Notes: generated by a model from the letters alone, not told the origin. A stretch of 64,000 nt of DNA from Candidatus Sedimenticola sp. (ex Thyasira tokunagai) (GCA_037318855.1 CP134874.1:2232598-2296597), one strand, 5' to 3'; counted from the stretch's first letter, positions 9,045 through 18,597 are shown. Made by a program: numbers and translations.

Positions 9045-9863
9045 ATGAACTTTGACTTCCCGTTTTTTCTTGTTATGGCGACCGCTATCACCGGCGTTAT
9101 TTGGTTGGTGGATTCACTGTTTTTTGCATCTGCCAGGCGGCGGGGTGAAGGATGCGAGAGTGATACTAGAGAACCTCTGATGGTTGAGTACTCTCGCTCT
9201 TTCTTTCCGGTTATCCTTGCGGTGCTGGTGCTACGTTCTTTTCTTGTAGAGCCGTTTCGCATTCCCTCCGGTTCCATGATGCCTACTCTGCTGGTGGGTG
9301 ACTTTATCCTGGTCAACAAATTCACCTACGGTATTCGCCTACCGGTGCTCAATAAGAAGGTAATAGAGCTGGGTGCTCCCAAACGGGGGGATGTAGTGGT
9401 GTTTAAATATCCACAAAATCCCACTGTTGACTATATTAAGAGGGTAGTAGGCGTTCCGGGTGATACTGTCTGGTACCAGAACAAGACGCTTCACGTCAAC
9501 GGCAAGCCCCAAGAGCAGGTGCCGCTGGGTCTCTACTCTGGTGAAGGCAGTGGCGTGTCAGAGACAGGAACAAGCGAAAATCGGGAACATCTGGGTGAGG
9601 TTGAACATTCGGTACTGGTTAACCCAAGAGTTCCGGATTTTGGCTACGGTTGTCATGTGCTTGCCCGAGGACCGATTACTATTCAACCGGGTTACTACTT
9701 CGCGATGGGGGATAACCGTGACAACAGCAACGACAGCCGCTGCTGGGGGTTGGTACCGGAAGAGAATCTTGTCGGAAAGGCATTCGGTATTTGGATGAGT
9801 TGGGATGGTAACCGCTCAGGCTTTCCGGTCTCATGGAGTCGCATAGGTAGTGGTATTAACTAA
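9045..9863 (+). CDS. lepB: Signal peptidase I
   Basis: Inner-membrane serine peptidase that removes signal peptides from exported preproteins. Two N-terminal membrane segments (about residues 1-20 and 48-66) precede the catalytic serine in RIPSGSMMPTL (near residue 80-83). The general base lysine lies in VDYIKRVVGVPGD. The box GDNRDNSNDSRCWG is the conserved C-terminal family signature. At 272 residues it is typical of gammaproteobacteria. It follows lepA by 45 bases and is probably co-transcribed with the downstream DUF4845 gene and rnc. Confidence 0.97.
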   Translation: MNFDFPFFLVMATAITGVIWLVDSLFFASARRRGEGCESDTREPLMVEYSRSFFPVILAVLVLRSFLVEPFRIPSGSMMPTLLVGDFILVNKFTYGIRLPVLNKKVIELGAPKRGDVVVFKYPQNPTVDYIKRVVGVPGDTVWYQNKTLHVNGKPQEQVPLGLYSGEGSGVSETGTSENREHLGEVEHSVLVNPRVPDFGYGCHVLARGPITIQPGYYFAMGDNRDNSNDSRCWGLVPEENLVGKAFGIWMSWDGNRSGFPVSWSRIGSGIN

Positions 9864-9913
9864 TTTTCAAAGGCTTCTTGTCTCTGGAAGAACAATTACT
9901 GTGAGGTGTCGTC

Positions 9914-10291
9914 GTGTCTCCGATATATAGAAATCAGCAAGGAATGACCTTTACCGGATGGCTGGTCGTGTTGGCACTGATCGGTTTTTTTTCTCTGGTC
10001 GGGATGAAAATCTTGCCGATTTATCTACAGAACTACTCGGTGAGAACTGTGGTCCAGTCTCTTGAGGATGAACCGCTTATTACCAGAAAAAGCTCAAATG
10101 AGATAAGAAAAATAATAATGCGAAGATTTGATATCAACGGAATCTATGATCTCAAGAGAGACCATGTGTCAGTAAAAGTGAGTCCGGGTATTATGGATGT
10201 CAGCGTGGTCTATGACGTCCGTAAAAAAATGCTAGGAAATCTCGATATTATTGTCTCTTTTGATGAGCGAATAAGATTGGTGTCGAATTGA
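9914..10291 (+). CDS. DUF4845 pilin-like single-pass membrane protein
   Basis: A 125-residue protein with an N-terminal prepilin-like segment (QQGMTFTGWLVVLALIGFF, residues about 7-25) and a small soluble domain that follows NYSV. This is the DUF4845 family, known to be encoded between lepB and rnc in many gamma- and betaproteobacteria. Its function is unknown; the helix resembles type IV pilin N termini but lacks a clean cleavage consensus. It starts with GTG after GAGGTG. The stop overlaps the rnc start, so expression is likely coupled to RNase III. Confidence 0.82.
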   Translation: MSPIYRNQQGMTFTGWLVVLALIGFFSLVGMKILPIYLQNYSVRTVVQSLEDEPLITRKSSNEIRKIIMRRFDINGIYDLKRDHVSVKVSPGIMDVSVVYDVRKKMLGNLDIIVSFDERIRLVSN

Positions 10292-10965
10292 GAGAACCCA
10301 CCGAGAGGCTAATACGTGCAATTGATTATGAATTTCGTGACAACAGCCTGATTGAAACAGCACTAACCCATCGAAGTGCAGGAAAAGACAATAACGAACG
10401 CTTGGAGTTTCTGGGTGATGCGATCCTGGGTTTTATCATAGCCGATGAGCTCTTTAGCCAGTTTCCCGAAGCTAATGAAGGTGAGCTGAGCCGTTTACGT
10501 GCAGGACTGGTAAAGCGTGACTCTCTGGCAAAGCTCGCCCGTATTATCGATTTGGGAAAATATCTGTGCCTGGGTACGGGTGAGTTGCGCAGTGGGGGGT
10601 ATTCTCGTAGCTCAATACTTGCTGATGCTTTAGAGGCGCTGTTTGCAGCTGTCTACCTGGATGGAGGGTATAGCGAGGCGAGACGAATTATTCTTAAGCT
10701 GTTCAAGGCTGAACTCGTCTCTCTTAATGAGGAGTCCCAAAGTAAGGACCCAAAAACCTGTTTACAGGAGTTGTTGCAGGCGCGAAAGCTACAGCTTCCC
10801 AACTACTCCATTGTCGATGTGAGTGGTGAGCAACACGAGCAACAGTTTACCGTCCGCTGTTTGGTAGAAGGGTTGGATATTGAAACTATCGGCACCGGCG
10901 GAAGCCGGAGGAAAGCGGAGCAGGATGCAGCCTACCGGCTATTGGGGCAGATTCAGAATGGTTGA
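10288..10965 (+). CDS. rnc: Ribonuclease III
   Basis: Endonuclease for double-stranded RNA, processing rRNA precursors and structured mRNAs. The catalytic signature NERLEFLGDAILGF lies at residues about 35-48, the second acidic cluster ADALEALFAAVYLDGG near 112-127, and a C-terminal double-stranded-RNA-binding domain occupies about 153-222 (ending GGSRRKAEQDAA). The start is a TTG at 10288, overlapping the upstream stop by four bases; no ATG gives the complete domain. The 225-residue length is standard. Confidence 0.96.
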   Translation: MREPTERLIRAIDYEFRDNSLIETALTHRSAGKDNNERLEFLGDAILGFIIADELFSQFPEANEGELSRLRAGLVKRDSLAKLARIIDLGKYLCLGTGELRSGGYSRSSILADALEALFAAVYLDGGYSEARRIILKLFKAELVSLNEESQSKDPKTCLQELLQARKLQLPNYSIVDVSGEQHEQQFTVRCLVEGLDIETIGTGGSRRKAEQDAAYRLLGQIQNG

Positions 10966-11857
10966 TACGATAGAGAAGAGGTGCGGCTACTGTGCCATCA
11001 TAGGCCGGCCTAACGTAGGAAAATCAACGCTGTTGAATCGCCTGATTGGTCAAAAACTGGCAATCACCTCACACAAACCACAAACCACCCGCCATAGTAT
11101 CCTTGGCGTAAAAACTATGGATCATGGGCAGGTTGTCTACGTTGATACACCGGGAATACACCAGCGTACCGATCATGCGATGAATCGTTATCTCAACCGG
11201 ACGGCGAAAACTGCGGTTACCGGAGTTGATCTGCTGTTATTTGTGGTTGAGGCGCTCTGCTGGACTGAAGAAGACCAAGCTGTTCTCGATACTGTCGTTC
11301 AGTCTGGTATTCCGGTAATTTTGATAGTCAATAAAGTAGATAAGCTCAAACAGAAGGAAGCGTTATTGCCGTTTCTTTCCGAGATGTCTGACCGCCATGG
11401 GTTTCTTACTATCATCCCGGTTTCTGCAAAGAAGGGTGATAACCTGGATGCGATTGAGGCACGAGTATTGTCAGAACTGCCGGTGGGAGATAATATCTTT
11501 CCTGATGACCAGCTTAGTGACCGGTCTGAGCGATTCTTTGCGGCTGAGCTGATTCGTGAAAAACTTACCCGACGCTACGCAAAAGAGGTCCCTTACGCAT
11601 TGACGGTTGAGATTGAAAAGTTTCAGGATGAGGGTGGGCTCTACCGAATACACGGCTTGATATGGGTTGAACGCCCCGGGCAAAAAAACATCATCATAGG
11701 CAGCAAGGGCGAGGCTTTGAAAGAAGTGGCGACTCAGGCGCGGATTGATATGGAGAAGTTTTTCGGTAAAAAAGTATTCCTTCAGCTCTGGGTCAAGGTT
11801 AAGAAAAGTTGGTCTAGTGATGAAGGCGCATTGAACCGTCTTGGGTACAGTGACTGA
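10958..11857 (+). CDS. era: GTPase Era
   Basis: Ribosome-assembly GTPase that binds the 3' end of 16S rRNA. The G1 motif GRPNVGKST is near residues 15-23, G3 DTPGIH near 62, G4 NKVDK near 124 and G5 SAK near 155. A KH RNA-binding domain forms the last 90 residues (IIGSKGEALKEVATQAR). The ATG at 10958, eight bases inside rnc, gives the normal 299-residue protein; an earlier in-frame start would only duplicate rnc coding sequence. The rnc-era-recO order is classical. Confidence 0.97.
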   Translation: MVDTIEKRCGYCAIIGRPNVGKSTLLNRLIGQKLAITSHKPQTTRHSILGVKTMDHGQVVYVDTPGIHQRTDHAMNRYLNRTAKTAVTGVDLLLFVVEALCWTEEDQAVLDTVVQSGIPVILIVNKVDKLKQKEALLPFLSEMSDRHGFLTIIPVSAKKGDNLDAIEARVLSELPVGDNIFPDDQLSDRSERFFAAELIREKLTRRYAKEVPYALTVEIEKFQDEGGLYRIHGLIWVERPGQKNIIIGSKGEALKEVATQARIDMEKFFGKKVFLQLWVKVKKSWSSDEGALNRLGYSD

Positions 11858-12566
11858 TAGAACAACATATCAGCTTGAGCCCGCCTTTCTTCTGCACCGC
11901 AGACCCTATTCCAACCGTAGCCTGCTGGTCGAGTGTTTTGCACTTCATCACGGCCGTTTTCCAGCGATCGCTAAAGGTGTGATGAGTGGACGTGGTGCAG
12001 GTGCTGCGCTACTGCAGCCCTTTGTTCCACTTAAACTGAAGTGGAGCGGAAGGGGTGAGGTTAAAACCATCACAGGTTATGAGCAGAGTGGAAAGCTGCC
12101 CGGCCTTCAGGGTAGGGCACTCTATTGTGGCTTTTATCTCAATGAGTTATTGATGCGGCTACTGCAGCGGAATGATCCTCATGAAGAGCTGTTCAGTTTT
12201 TACACAGAAGCATTGACGTTGCTCGCTGATGATCGGCGCGAGGAACAGGTACTGCGCCGGTTTGAGATTCAGATGTTCAACGCCCTTGGCTATGCCTTGG
12301 TCCTTGATCAGGATGTCGAGAATGACAGGCCGTTGTTACCGAACCAGCGTTATGATTATCTCCTCGAAACCGGGCCGGTGCCTGCTGCTGAGGGGACCCC
12401 GGGCATGGTCTCGGGTAGTACACTATTAGCCCTGGCCTGTGATCAACCTCTCGACAAGGGAGGTCAGAGAGAGGCGCGAGATTTAAGTCGACACCTACTG
12501 ACACACTACCTTGGTGGCAAGCCGCTTAAGAGCCGTGAACTGTTTCTCAGTGCTTTAAAAAATTGA
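11850..12566 (+). CDS. recO: DNA repair protein RecO
   Basis: Recombination mediator that works with RecR to load RecA on SSB-coated single strands. The N-terminal OB fold begins with EPAFLLHRRPYSNRSLLVE (about residues 9-27), and a helical domain with YLNELLMRLL-type sequence (here FYLNELLMRLLQRNDPHEEL) follows. The zinc-finger cysteines of Gram-positive RecO are absent, as usual for this group. GTG at 11850 overlaps the era stop; a TTG at 11841 is an alternative three codons longer. The length of about 238 residues is normal. Confidence 0.93.
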   Translation: MTDRTTYQLEPAFLLHRRPYSNRSLLVECFALHHGRFPAIAKGVMSGRGAGAALLQPFVPLKLKWSGRGEVKTITGYEQSGKLPGLQGRALYCGFYLNELLMRLLQRNDPHEELFSFYTEALTLLADDRREEQVLRRFEIQMFNALGYALVLDQDVENDRPLLPNQRYDYLLETGPVPAAEGTPGMVSGSTLLALACDQPLDKGGQREARDLSRHLLTHYLGGKPLKSRELFLSALKN

Positions 12567-12591
12567 TAGATAGGATAATTTGGAACCAGGT

Positions 12592-13329
12592 ATGAATAGA
12601 ACAAACGTGATGCTGCTCGGTGTCAATATTGACCATATCGCAACCTTAAGGCAGCAACGGGGAACGCGTTATCCGGAGGTCATTCAGGCGGCATTGGTGG
12701 CCGAGCAGGCCGGAGCTGACTCCATTACAGTTCACCTGCGTGAGGATCGGCGTCATATACAGGATCGTGATATCTCGATTCTTAGTGAAACTCTGCAGAC
12801 GCATATGAACCTGGAAATGGCGGCTACAGATGAGATGCTGAAGATTGCCTTGAATACCGCTCCCAGTGATTGTTGCCTGGTTCCTGAGAGTCGCGAAGAG
12901 TTGACCACAGAGGGGGGGTTGAATGTTATTGGTAACCTGGACTACCTGACTGACTACTGTGCAAGACTGGCTCAGAATGATACTCGAGTTTCCCTGTTTA
13001 TAGATGCATCTCCATCGCAGTTAGAGGCAGCCGTTAAGGTGGGTGCTCCTGCTGTGGAGATCCATACGGGTCACTATGCCGATGCTTTGGACAGAGAGCG
13101 GCAGGAGATAGAGCTGGAGAAAATCAGGCAAGCCGTTGTTTATGGTATGGAACTGGGCCTTCAGGTCAATGCAGGCCATGGACTCGATTATCATAATGTC
13201 GGAGCGGTTGCCGCCATCGAAGGGATAGTAGAGCTTAATATTGGGCACTCAATTATATCCAGAGCTGTCTTTAGTGGTCTGGCATCAGCTGTAGCTGAGA
13301 TGAAAGCGTTAATTAGTAGCAGCAAATAA
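12592..13329 (+). CDS. pdxJ: Pyridoxine 5'-phosphate synthase PdxJ
   Basis: TIM-barrel enzyme that condenses 1-deoxyxylulose 5-phosphate and 3-amino-2-oxopropyl phosphate to pyridoxine 5'-phosphate (vitamin B6). Family motifs: [19 protein letters not shown] near the start, [39 protein letters not shown] and a C-terminal [12 protein letters not shown] phosphate-binding segment. The ATG at 12592 has GGA at 12582-12584; the TTG at 12580 is less likely. The 245-residue length fits. acpS, which often follows pdxJ, is absent here. Confidence 0.96.
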   Translation: MNRTNVMLLGVNIDHIATLRQQRGTRYPEVIQAALVAEQAGADSITVHLREDRRHIQDRDISILSETLQTHMNLEMAATDEMLKIALNTAPSDCCLVPESREELTTEGGLNVIGNLDYLTDYCARLAQNDTRVSLFIDASPSQLEAAVKVGAPAVEIHTGHYADALDRERQEIELEKIRQAVVYGMELGLQVNAGHGLDYHNVGAVAAIEGIVELNIGHSIISRAVFSGLASAVAEMKALISSSK

Positions 13330-13336
13330 ACACGTG

Positions 13337-13412
13337 TTAAGGAGTCTCTGATTAAGTCTGGTTAGGTTTTAGCCAGCGTAAAGCAATCATAACTTGATCA
13401 GAGTCTCCTTAA
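13337..13412. repeat. 76-bp element bounded by 20-bp imperfect inverted repeats
   Basis: Left arm TTAAGGAGTCTCTGATTAAG (13337-13356) pairs with right arm CTTGATCAGAGTCTCCTTAA (13393-13412) at 18 of 20 positions, with a 36-base centre. It lies eight bases after the pdxJ stop. There is no T-tract, so it is not a classic terminator. The TTAA at both outer ends and the TIR-like arms would suit a minimal MITE or the remnant ends of a transposon, but no second copy is visible in the window. Confidence 0.6.
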
Positions 13413-13573
13413 GGCAAGTATTTACAGTACTCCCCATATTGCGAAGCATCTGAACAAGCCTTAGTGATTATTTATGTTCAATGCCTGGCTATTAATCTGC
13501 GAAGAGTAAATTAAGAGTCATATTCGCGTTCATTTCCGGCTGAATCTCCGGGGAAATCAGGAACGCTTTTTAA

Positions 13574-13945
13574 TCAGCGCAGCAGGGCTTCAAACTCCCG
13601 GTCGAGAAGGTCAGAATCACCAAGATTGAGCTCAACCAAGCGGCGTAGATGCCCTATGCTCTCCAATCCAATATGGATACAGGTGATGCCCAGAATATCG
13701 GGATTGGCATGGATGATCTCTCCTTGTATCTCAATTGCCGGGCCTTCCTCTGCAAGCGCAATCTCTACTGTTGCCGAATCACCTGCATTCAGTTGGCACT
13801 CCCCTGGCCTGACCAGTAGCACTCCTTTGAGTGAGATGTCGATAAGGGATGAGTGGTAGTGTTTCGATTCTATCTTTAGTATCGCCGGAGCATCAAAGAG
13901 AATACGCTGATGGAGGCGTCGATCATTGGGTGTGTCAGATGTCAA
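13574..13945 (-). CDS. PilZ-domain c-di-GMP-binding protein
   Basis: Single PilZ domain of 123 residues. The two c-di-GMP-contacting motifs are intact: RRLHQR (RxxxR type, residues about 9-14) and DISLKG (DxSxxG type, about 36-41). The beta-barrel continues to about residue 100 and a short helical tail follows. Such stand-alone PilZ proteins transmit c-di-GMP levels to motility, secretion or polysaccharide systems. The target is unknown. It follows the FHA gene on the same strand at 75 bases, so the two may be co-transcribed. Confidence 0.88.
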   Translation of the reverse strand: MTSDTPNDRRLHQRILFDAPAILKIESKHYHSSLIDISLKGVLLVRPGECQLNAGDSATVEIALAEEGPAIEIQGEIIHANPDILGITCIHIGLESIGHLRRLVELNLGDSDLLDREFEALLR

Positions 13946-14020
13946 AATAGCTGCCCCAGTTCAAAGTATCGGCGACAGGCTTTGATGATAACAGGCTGAA
14001 ACCATAACGTTGATGGCTTT

Positions 14021-14695
14021 TTAGAGCACCGCACGCTGCAGCGCCTCTTGATGGAAACGTACCCTGATATCTCCAATCTGGATAATGCAGCCATCCCTCA
14101 AATGAGTACTGCTGTTGCCGATGGTTTGGTCATTGACCAGAGGTGTAGATTTACCCTCCAGGTGAGAGAGAAAGTAGCCGTCATCTCGGTGTGCGATCAC
14201 CGCGCAGTTATTACCGGTGAGGCCAAGCCTTGTCAGGGAGCGCTGCAGTGGAATCATCTTACCGATATGGGGTCCGCTGAGTACCTGTATACATCCTGCG
14301 GGGAGTCTGCTGATGCTCTTGATTATATGGTCAAACTTATTATCAGACTTGCTGTTTTCAACGGTTACTCTTTGTGGTTTCAGGGCCTCGGTGGCATTGA
14401 TGGCAGCAGGTGTCTCAGAGAAGAAAATGGTATGTTCTCCTATCTGGATGACGTCGCCGTGGCGTAGCAGGACCGATGTCTCTGGAGTGTGATTTACCAA
14501 GAGGACGGCTTCCTCTCTTGCTTGCTCAATGCGGTAGCTCTCTTTGTCGGGCTTGACTCTGGCGTGTTGCTCCGCGATGACAAAGCTATCGATACAGATA
14601 TCGCAGTCAGCAGTGCGCCCAACCACAAACAGCTGGTCGTCAAGTTCATAAGAACGAATCATTCGGCCCTTGTAAAAAAGGGTGAGCTTAGCCAT
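14021..14695 (-). CDS. Tandem FHA-domain protein
   Basis: Two forkhead-associated phosphopeptide-binding folds in 224 residues. FHA 1 spans about residues 15-92 (VVGRTADCDICID then EQHARV and HGDVIQIGEHTIFF). FHA 2 spans about 135-215 and ends with DGCIIQIGDIRVRFH. The first has the conserved Gly-Arg pair; the second is degenerate, with LTRLGLTGNNC where the GR..D motif should be. No membrane segment is seen. It likely recognises phosphothreonine on a partner, but no Ser/Thr kinase of the Hanks type occurs in the window. Confidence 0.8.
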   Translation of the reverse strand: MAKLTLFYKGRMIRSYELDDQLFVVGRTADCDICIDSFVIAEQHARVKPDKESYRIEQAREEAVLLVNHTPETSVLLRHGDVIQIGEHTIFFSETPAAINATEALKPQRVTVENSKSDNKFDHIIKSISRLPAGCIQVLSGPHIGKMIPLQRSLTRLGLTGNNCAVIAHRDDGYFLSHLEGKSTPLVNDQTIGNSSTHLRDGCIIQIGDIRVRFHQEALQRAVL

Positions 14696-14875
14696 TAATT
14701 GTTGTCAGTGAGAGCGGGAGAGATGGCTCCTCCATGTCATCCAACCTGCATGCTGCGGGTGGTATAGCCCCTTATGTCCACCGGTATTTATTTATTAGTT
14801 TAAGTATATCCACTCTGAGAGGCGATGCAATAGCACGTTGTTACTAGTGTTTCTTAAGAGAGCGTGATGTGAAAA

Positions 14876-16159
14876 TCAGTTACATGTCGTAGACTGAATA
14901 TTATGCTTCTGCGGCAACAAGCGAATCACCTTTACTGCATTGTCCTGGGTCTGCAGGATCTCAACCGGATAACCCTCCAGCAGTAGGCTGGTTCCAGGCT
15001 CGGGGATGGTCTCCATATATTCGATAATCAGGCCGTTGATCGTTCGTGGGCCATCGGTGGGGAGGTCCCAGTGAAAAGAGCGCACCAGATCCTTTAAATT
15101 TGCACTTCCTGCAATCAGGAAACTACCGTCATCCTGAGGTTGTACCTCCTTAACGCTGTCGGCAGGATCGGTAGTGAACTCACCGACGATCTCTTCCAGT
15201 AGATCCGCCAGGGTGACTAGGCCGAGTAGATCTCCATACTCGTCGACTACCAGTCCAATACGCTGTTTTTTCCGTTGAAAGTTGAGTAACTGACTATTTA
15301 GCGTTGTTCCTTCGGGTATGAAGTAGGGTGAGTCACAGATATCAATGATAGTTTGTCGTTTGAGCCGCCCCTGGGTGAGAGCGTACATCGCTTTGCGTAC
15401 CTGAAGAATACCAACAAGGTGATCGATACCACCGTCAAATACGGGAAGGCGGGCATAGGGGGTGCCTTGGAGCTGGTGAATGATCTCGTCGATGGGTTCC
15501 TCCAGGTCGATACCATCCACCTCGTTGCGTGGGATCATGATATCTTCAACCTCGATCTTCTCTAGGTCGAGAATACTTAACAGCATCGCTTGGTGTCGTT
15601 TGGGAATCATCGCACCGGCTTCCAGTACCACAGTGCGCAACTCTTCCTGGCTCAGGGTCTGACCATCGGTATCATCCGGCGATACTCCGATACGCCTGAG
15701 GATGGCATTGGCGATAACGTTTACTGCCCACACCAGCGGATAGAGCAGTTTCAGCAGTGGGGTATAGACAAACGCTGCAGGGAATGCCAGTCGTTCTGGT
15801 TTTAGTGCCGCCAGTGTTTTTGGTGCCACCTCTGCAAAAATGAGAATGACCAGGGTGAGCAGTCCTGCGGCGATGGCGATGGCAGCTTCTCCTCCCAGAC
15901 GCAGGGCAATAATGGTGGCGAGTGAGGAAGCGAGAATGTTGACGAAGTTGTTGCCGAGGAGTATTAATCCGATTAGGCGATCAGGGCGTTTTAACAACTT
16001 GTCTGCTCTGGTTGCCCCGGCATGGCCAATCTTCGTCAGATGTCGCAGACGGTAGCGGTTGAGTGTCATTAAAGCGGTTTCCGATCCGGAGAAGAATGCG
16101 GAAAGGATGATTAGCAGTGCGAGTATGCCAAATAGCGCACTCGTAGGTAGTTCGCTCAA
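14876..16159 (-). CDS. CNNM/CorC-type magnesium-transport-associated membrane protein (YfjD/CorB-like)
   Basis: DUF21 membrane domain at about residues 1-180 with the family phrase SAFFSGSETALMTLNR. A pair of CBS domains follows at about 205-325 (MIPRNEVDGIDLEE; VVDEYGDLLGLVTLADLLEEIVGE), then a C-terminal CorC_HlyC domain. I place the start at the TTG at 16159 with AAAAGG eight bases upstream. This gives about 427 residues, the E. coli YfjD length. The longer frame beginning at 16273 would run into the divergent gene's start. Members are involved in Mg/Co homeostasis, possibly as exporters. Confidence 0.85.
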   Translation of the reverse strand: MSELPTSALFGILALLIILSAFFSGSETALMTLNRYRLRHLTKIGHAGATRADKLLKRPDRLIGLILLGNNFVNILASSLATIIALRLGGEAAIAIAAGLLTLVILIFAEVAPKTLAALKPERLAFPAAFVYTPLLKLLYPLVWAVNVIANAILRRIGVSPDDTDGQTLSQEELRTVVLEAGAMIPKRHQAMLLSILDLEKIEVEDIMIPRNEVDGIDLEEPIDEIIHQLQGTPYARLPVFDGGIDHLVGILQVRKAMYALTQGRLKRQTIIDICDSPYFIPEGTTLNSQLLNFQRKKQRIGLVVDEYGDLLGLVTLADLLEEIVGEFTTDPADSVKEVQPQDDGSFLIAGSANLKDLVRSFHWDLPTDGPRTINGLIIEYMETIPEPGTSLLLEGYPVEILQTQDNAVKVIRLLPQKHNIQSTTCN

Positions 16160-16255
16160 GGGAGGGACCTTTTGTGTAGAGTCAGCTATCTTTCTATGTT
16201 GGTAGCGCTCTATTGTCAAGGAGGGCTTGATGTTAACCGGGAATGAGTAATCCAG

Positions 16256-16825
16256 ATGAAAAAGAGAGACCATGATCCATTGAGTAACGGTTTACTCTAT
16301 CAGGCCATTCTGCCGCTTCGTTGGGAGGGTGCTTCAGATGGTGTAACAGAGCAGCAGCTGGTAGCGGCGGAAGATCATAATGAACGCATGTTACAGGCAC
16401 TGATCACCCTACAGGAGCGCCATCTGGAATCCCAAGAGGAAGAACAGGAGAATGCGCCTGAGCTGGCCCGTATTGAGGCTAAGCTGGATATGCTTATGGA
16501 GTTGGTTTCACAGCTAAAGCCACAACGGGAGCAGGAGGAGGGGCGCTTCTCACTGAAGCTTGGCTCTCGTGGTATATCATGGCAGGGGTGTTTGTCACCT
16601 CTGCCGCAAAAGGATCAGTCGCTTTGGCTCTATCTACAGCTAGATGAGCGTCTCCCAAAGCCGCTGCAACTGTTTGGTTATGTGGTAACGGTGGAGGATG
16701 TCGTGGGTGGGCACTCCATTACCCTGGTGTTTGAAGATCTCGGTCAACGGGTGATGGATCTGCTTGGAAAGCTGATATTCCGGCAACACCGACGCGAGGT
16801 CGCTCTGAAACGAAGTCGTCCATAG
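16256..16825 (+). CDS. PilZ-like protein upstream of fleQ
   Basis: A 189-residue soluble protein. Residues about 35-95 form a charged, probably coiled-coil segment (QLVAAEDHNERMLQALITLQ; EEEQENAPELARIEAKLDML). Residues about 98-175 look like a PilZ beta-barrel (LKLGSRGISWQG). The RxxxR motif is not recognisable and the DxSxxG motif is replaced by GSRGISW, so c-di-GMP binding is doubtful. Similar proteins are found next to flagellar regulators in Pseudomonas-like bacteria. It is divergent from the CNNM gene and precedes fleQ by 175 bases. Confidence 0.6.
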   Translation: MKKRDHDPLSNGLLYQAILPLRWEGASDGVTEQQLVAAEDHNERMLQALITLQERHLESQEEEQENAPELARIEAKLDMLMELVSQLKPQREQEEGRFSLKLGSRGISWQGCLSPLPQKDQSLWLYLQLDERLPKPLQLFGYVVTVEDVVGGHSITLVFEDLGQRVMDLLGKLIFRQHRREVALKRSRP

Positions 16826-17000
16826 AGATAGTTTTAGTGCGGTGTCTGTTTTTCTCTCCGTGTCGGTATTTTGACATTTTTTTAGTTGAGTGTTTAACTA
16901 ACCGCTAGTCGTGGAGATTTCTACCACGCTTTGATTTCAAAGGCTGGTGTATGGCGTATTACGAGCCTAATTTTGCCGTAAAGCCCTGGAGAGGTTAGGC

Positions 17001-18470
17001 ATGAATAATAATAAACAGGCTGAAAATGAGGAAGTGCTGCGTAACGGTTGTGTGCTGCTTGCCGATCGTGACAGCGGCCGCATAAGCTATCTCAAAAATA
17101 TTTTTGAGTTCATTGGTTACTCTCTGGAAGTGATGGACGATGCCGGTGCCCTGGAGGCAAGGCTGAAGCAGGATTTCGACTCCGGCTGCATCACCGTAAT
17201 GATAGGCCCCTCTATCGAGGATAAGGAGCGGGAGGTAATAATTGGGCTGGCTACCGCAGAACCCCATCATCTTGCACTGATCAAGATTTCCACCGATAGT
17301 CTGATACCTATTGATCAAGATAGTGATAGTCGCTTCATCGATACACTGACGCTCCCGCTTCACCTGAACCCACTGGTTCACTCACTCCATAAATCTCAGA
17401 TCTATCAGGAGAACAATCGAAACAGTGGGGCTGACCAGCGTCCGCTGGAGCTGTTTCGCAGTCTTTCGGGAAACAGCCGTGCTACACGCCAGATTAATAG
17501 AATGATCGAACAGGTGGCCAATACCGATGCCACCGTACTGGTCCTCGGTGAGTCGGGAACAGGCAAGGAGGTAGTTGCCCGCAAACTTCACTACAACTCC
17601 AGACGTAGAGGCAAGCCCTTTGTACCGATAAACTGCGGAGCAATCCCTTCCGATCTGCTTGAGAGTGAACTGTTCGGCCATGAGAAGGGGGCTTTCACCG
17701 GTGCTATCAGCTCCCGCCAAGGGCGTTTTGAGATGGCGGATGGCGGTACCCTGTTCCTTGACGAGATCGGTGATATGAGCATGCCGATGCAGGTCAAGCT
17801 ACTACGGGTGCTTCAGGAACGCACCTTTGAGCGGGTCGGCAGCAATGTCAGTATTACCAGCAATGTACGTATCATTGCCGCGACCCACCGTAACTTGGAG
17901 CAAGCAATTGAAGAGAATAGTTTTAGAGAGGATCTCTATTACCGTCTTAATGTGTTTCCCATTGAGGTCCCGCCACTGCGTGACCGTGTAGAGGACCTAC
18001 CGGTATTGGTCAACGATCTCATCTCTCGTATCGAGACAGAGAAGAGGGGATCGGTGCGCTTGACCCCGGCAGCAGTGATGGCGCTGACCCACTATAAGTG
18101 GCTCGGTAACGTCAGGGAGCTTGCCAATCTTATTGAGAGGCTCTCCATTCTCTACCCTTATGGGATTGTTGATGTTAAGGATCTGCCCGAAAAGTTCAGA
18201 GCAGGCATCACCCTCTCTACAGATACACAGGAACTGCCTCAGGTGAGTGTTCGTGGCGAGGAGCCGGAATCGGTCATAACTGTGCCGCGTCTACCGACGG
18301 AAGGCATAGACCTCAAAGCGCATCTCAGTAACCTTGAGTTGAATCTTATTAGGCAGGCCCTCGATGACACCGGAGGAGTTGTCGCCCACGCAGCCAAGCG
18401 ACTCAATATGCGCCGTACCACTCTTGTGGAGAAGCTGAGAAAGTACGGCCTTCAGCGGTCCCATGGCTGA
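17001..18470 (+). CDS. fleQ: Flagellar master regulator FleQ/FlrA (sigma-54 activator)
   Basis: Bacterial enhancer-binding protein of 489 residues. The N-terminal REC-like domain (about residues 10-125) lacks a phospho-acceptor aspartate: where it should be, the sequence reads VMIGPSIED, as in FleQ. The AAA+ domain (about 150-385) has Walker A GESGTGKE, the sigma-54 contact GAFTGA, Walker B LFLDEIGD and the R-finger region [15 protein letters not shown] Fis-type helix-turn-helix ends the protein ([20 protein letters not shown]). FleQ turns on fleSR and early flagellar genes and responds to c-di-GMP in Pseudomonas. The downstream fleSR pair supports the name. Confidence 0.93.
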   Translation: MNNNKQAENEEVLRNGCVLLADRDSGRISYLKNIFEFIGYSLEVMDDAGALEARLKQDFDSGCITVMIGPSIEDKEREVIIGLATAEPHHLALIKISTDSLIPIDQDSDSRFIDTLTLPLHLNPLVHSLHKSQIYQENNRNSGADQRPLELFRSLSGNSRATRQINRMIEQVANTDATVLVLGESGTGKEVVARKLHYNSRRRGKPFVPINCGAIPSDLLESELFGHEKGAFTGAISSRQGRFEMADGGTLFLDEIGDMSMPMQVKLLRVLQERTFERVGSNVSITSNVRIIAATHRNLEQAIEENSFREDLYYRLNVFPIEVPPLRDRVEDLPVLVNDLISRIETEKRGSVRLTPAAVMALTHYKWLGNVRELANLIERLSILYPYGIVDVKDLPEKFRAGITLSTDTQELPQVSVRGEEPESVITVPRLPTEGIDLKAHLSNLELNLIRQALDDTGGVVAHAAKRLNMRRTTLVEKLRKYGLQRSHG

Positions 18471-18533
18471 CGTTAAATTGACACCATCAAATTTTATAAA
18501 TTGCAACATACTGAATAATAAAGAATAATTAAA

Positions 18534-18550
18534 TTGGCACGCTTCTTGTT
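18534..18550 (+). promoter_or_regulatory. Sigma-54 (-24/-12) promoter of fleSR
   Basis: TTGGCACGCTTCTTGTT matches the RpoN consensus (TTGGCACG, four to five bases, TTGC-like) with correct spacing between the GG and the G of the -12 box, where C is replaced by T. It lies about 50 bases before fleS, where FleQ-dependent sigma-54 transcription is known in related bacteria. Confidence 0.85.
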
Positions 18551-18597
18551 ACTCTTGTTTCGAGTTCTTCAATGGAACGACATAACGAGTTTGAAAG

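Noticed and set aside
16160..16273. N-terminal extension of the CNNM/CorC gene to 16273
   Set aside because: It would overlap the start of the divergent gene, is not seen in the family and lacks a ribosome site; TTG 16159 has AAAAGG at proper distance.
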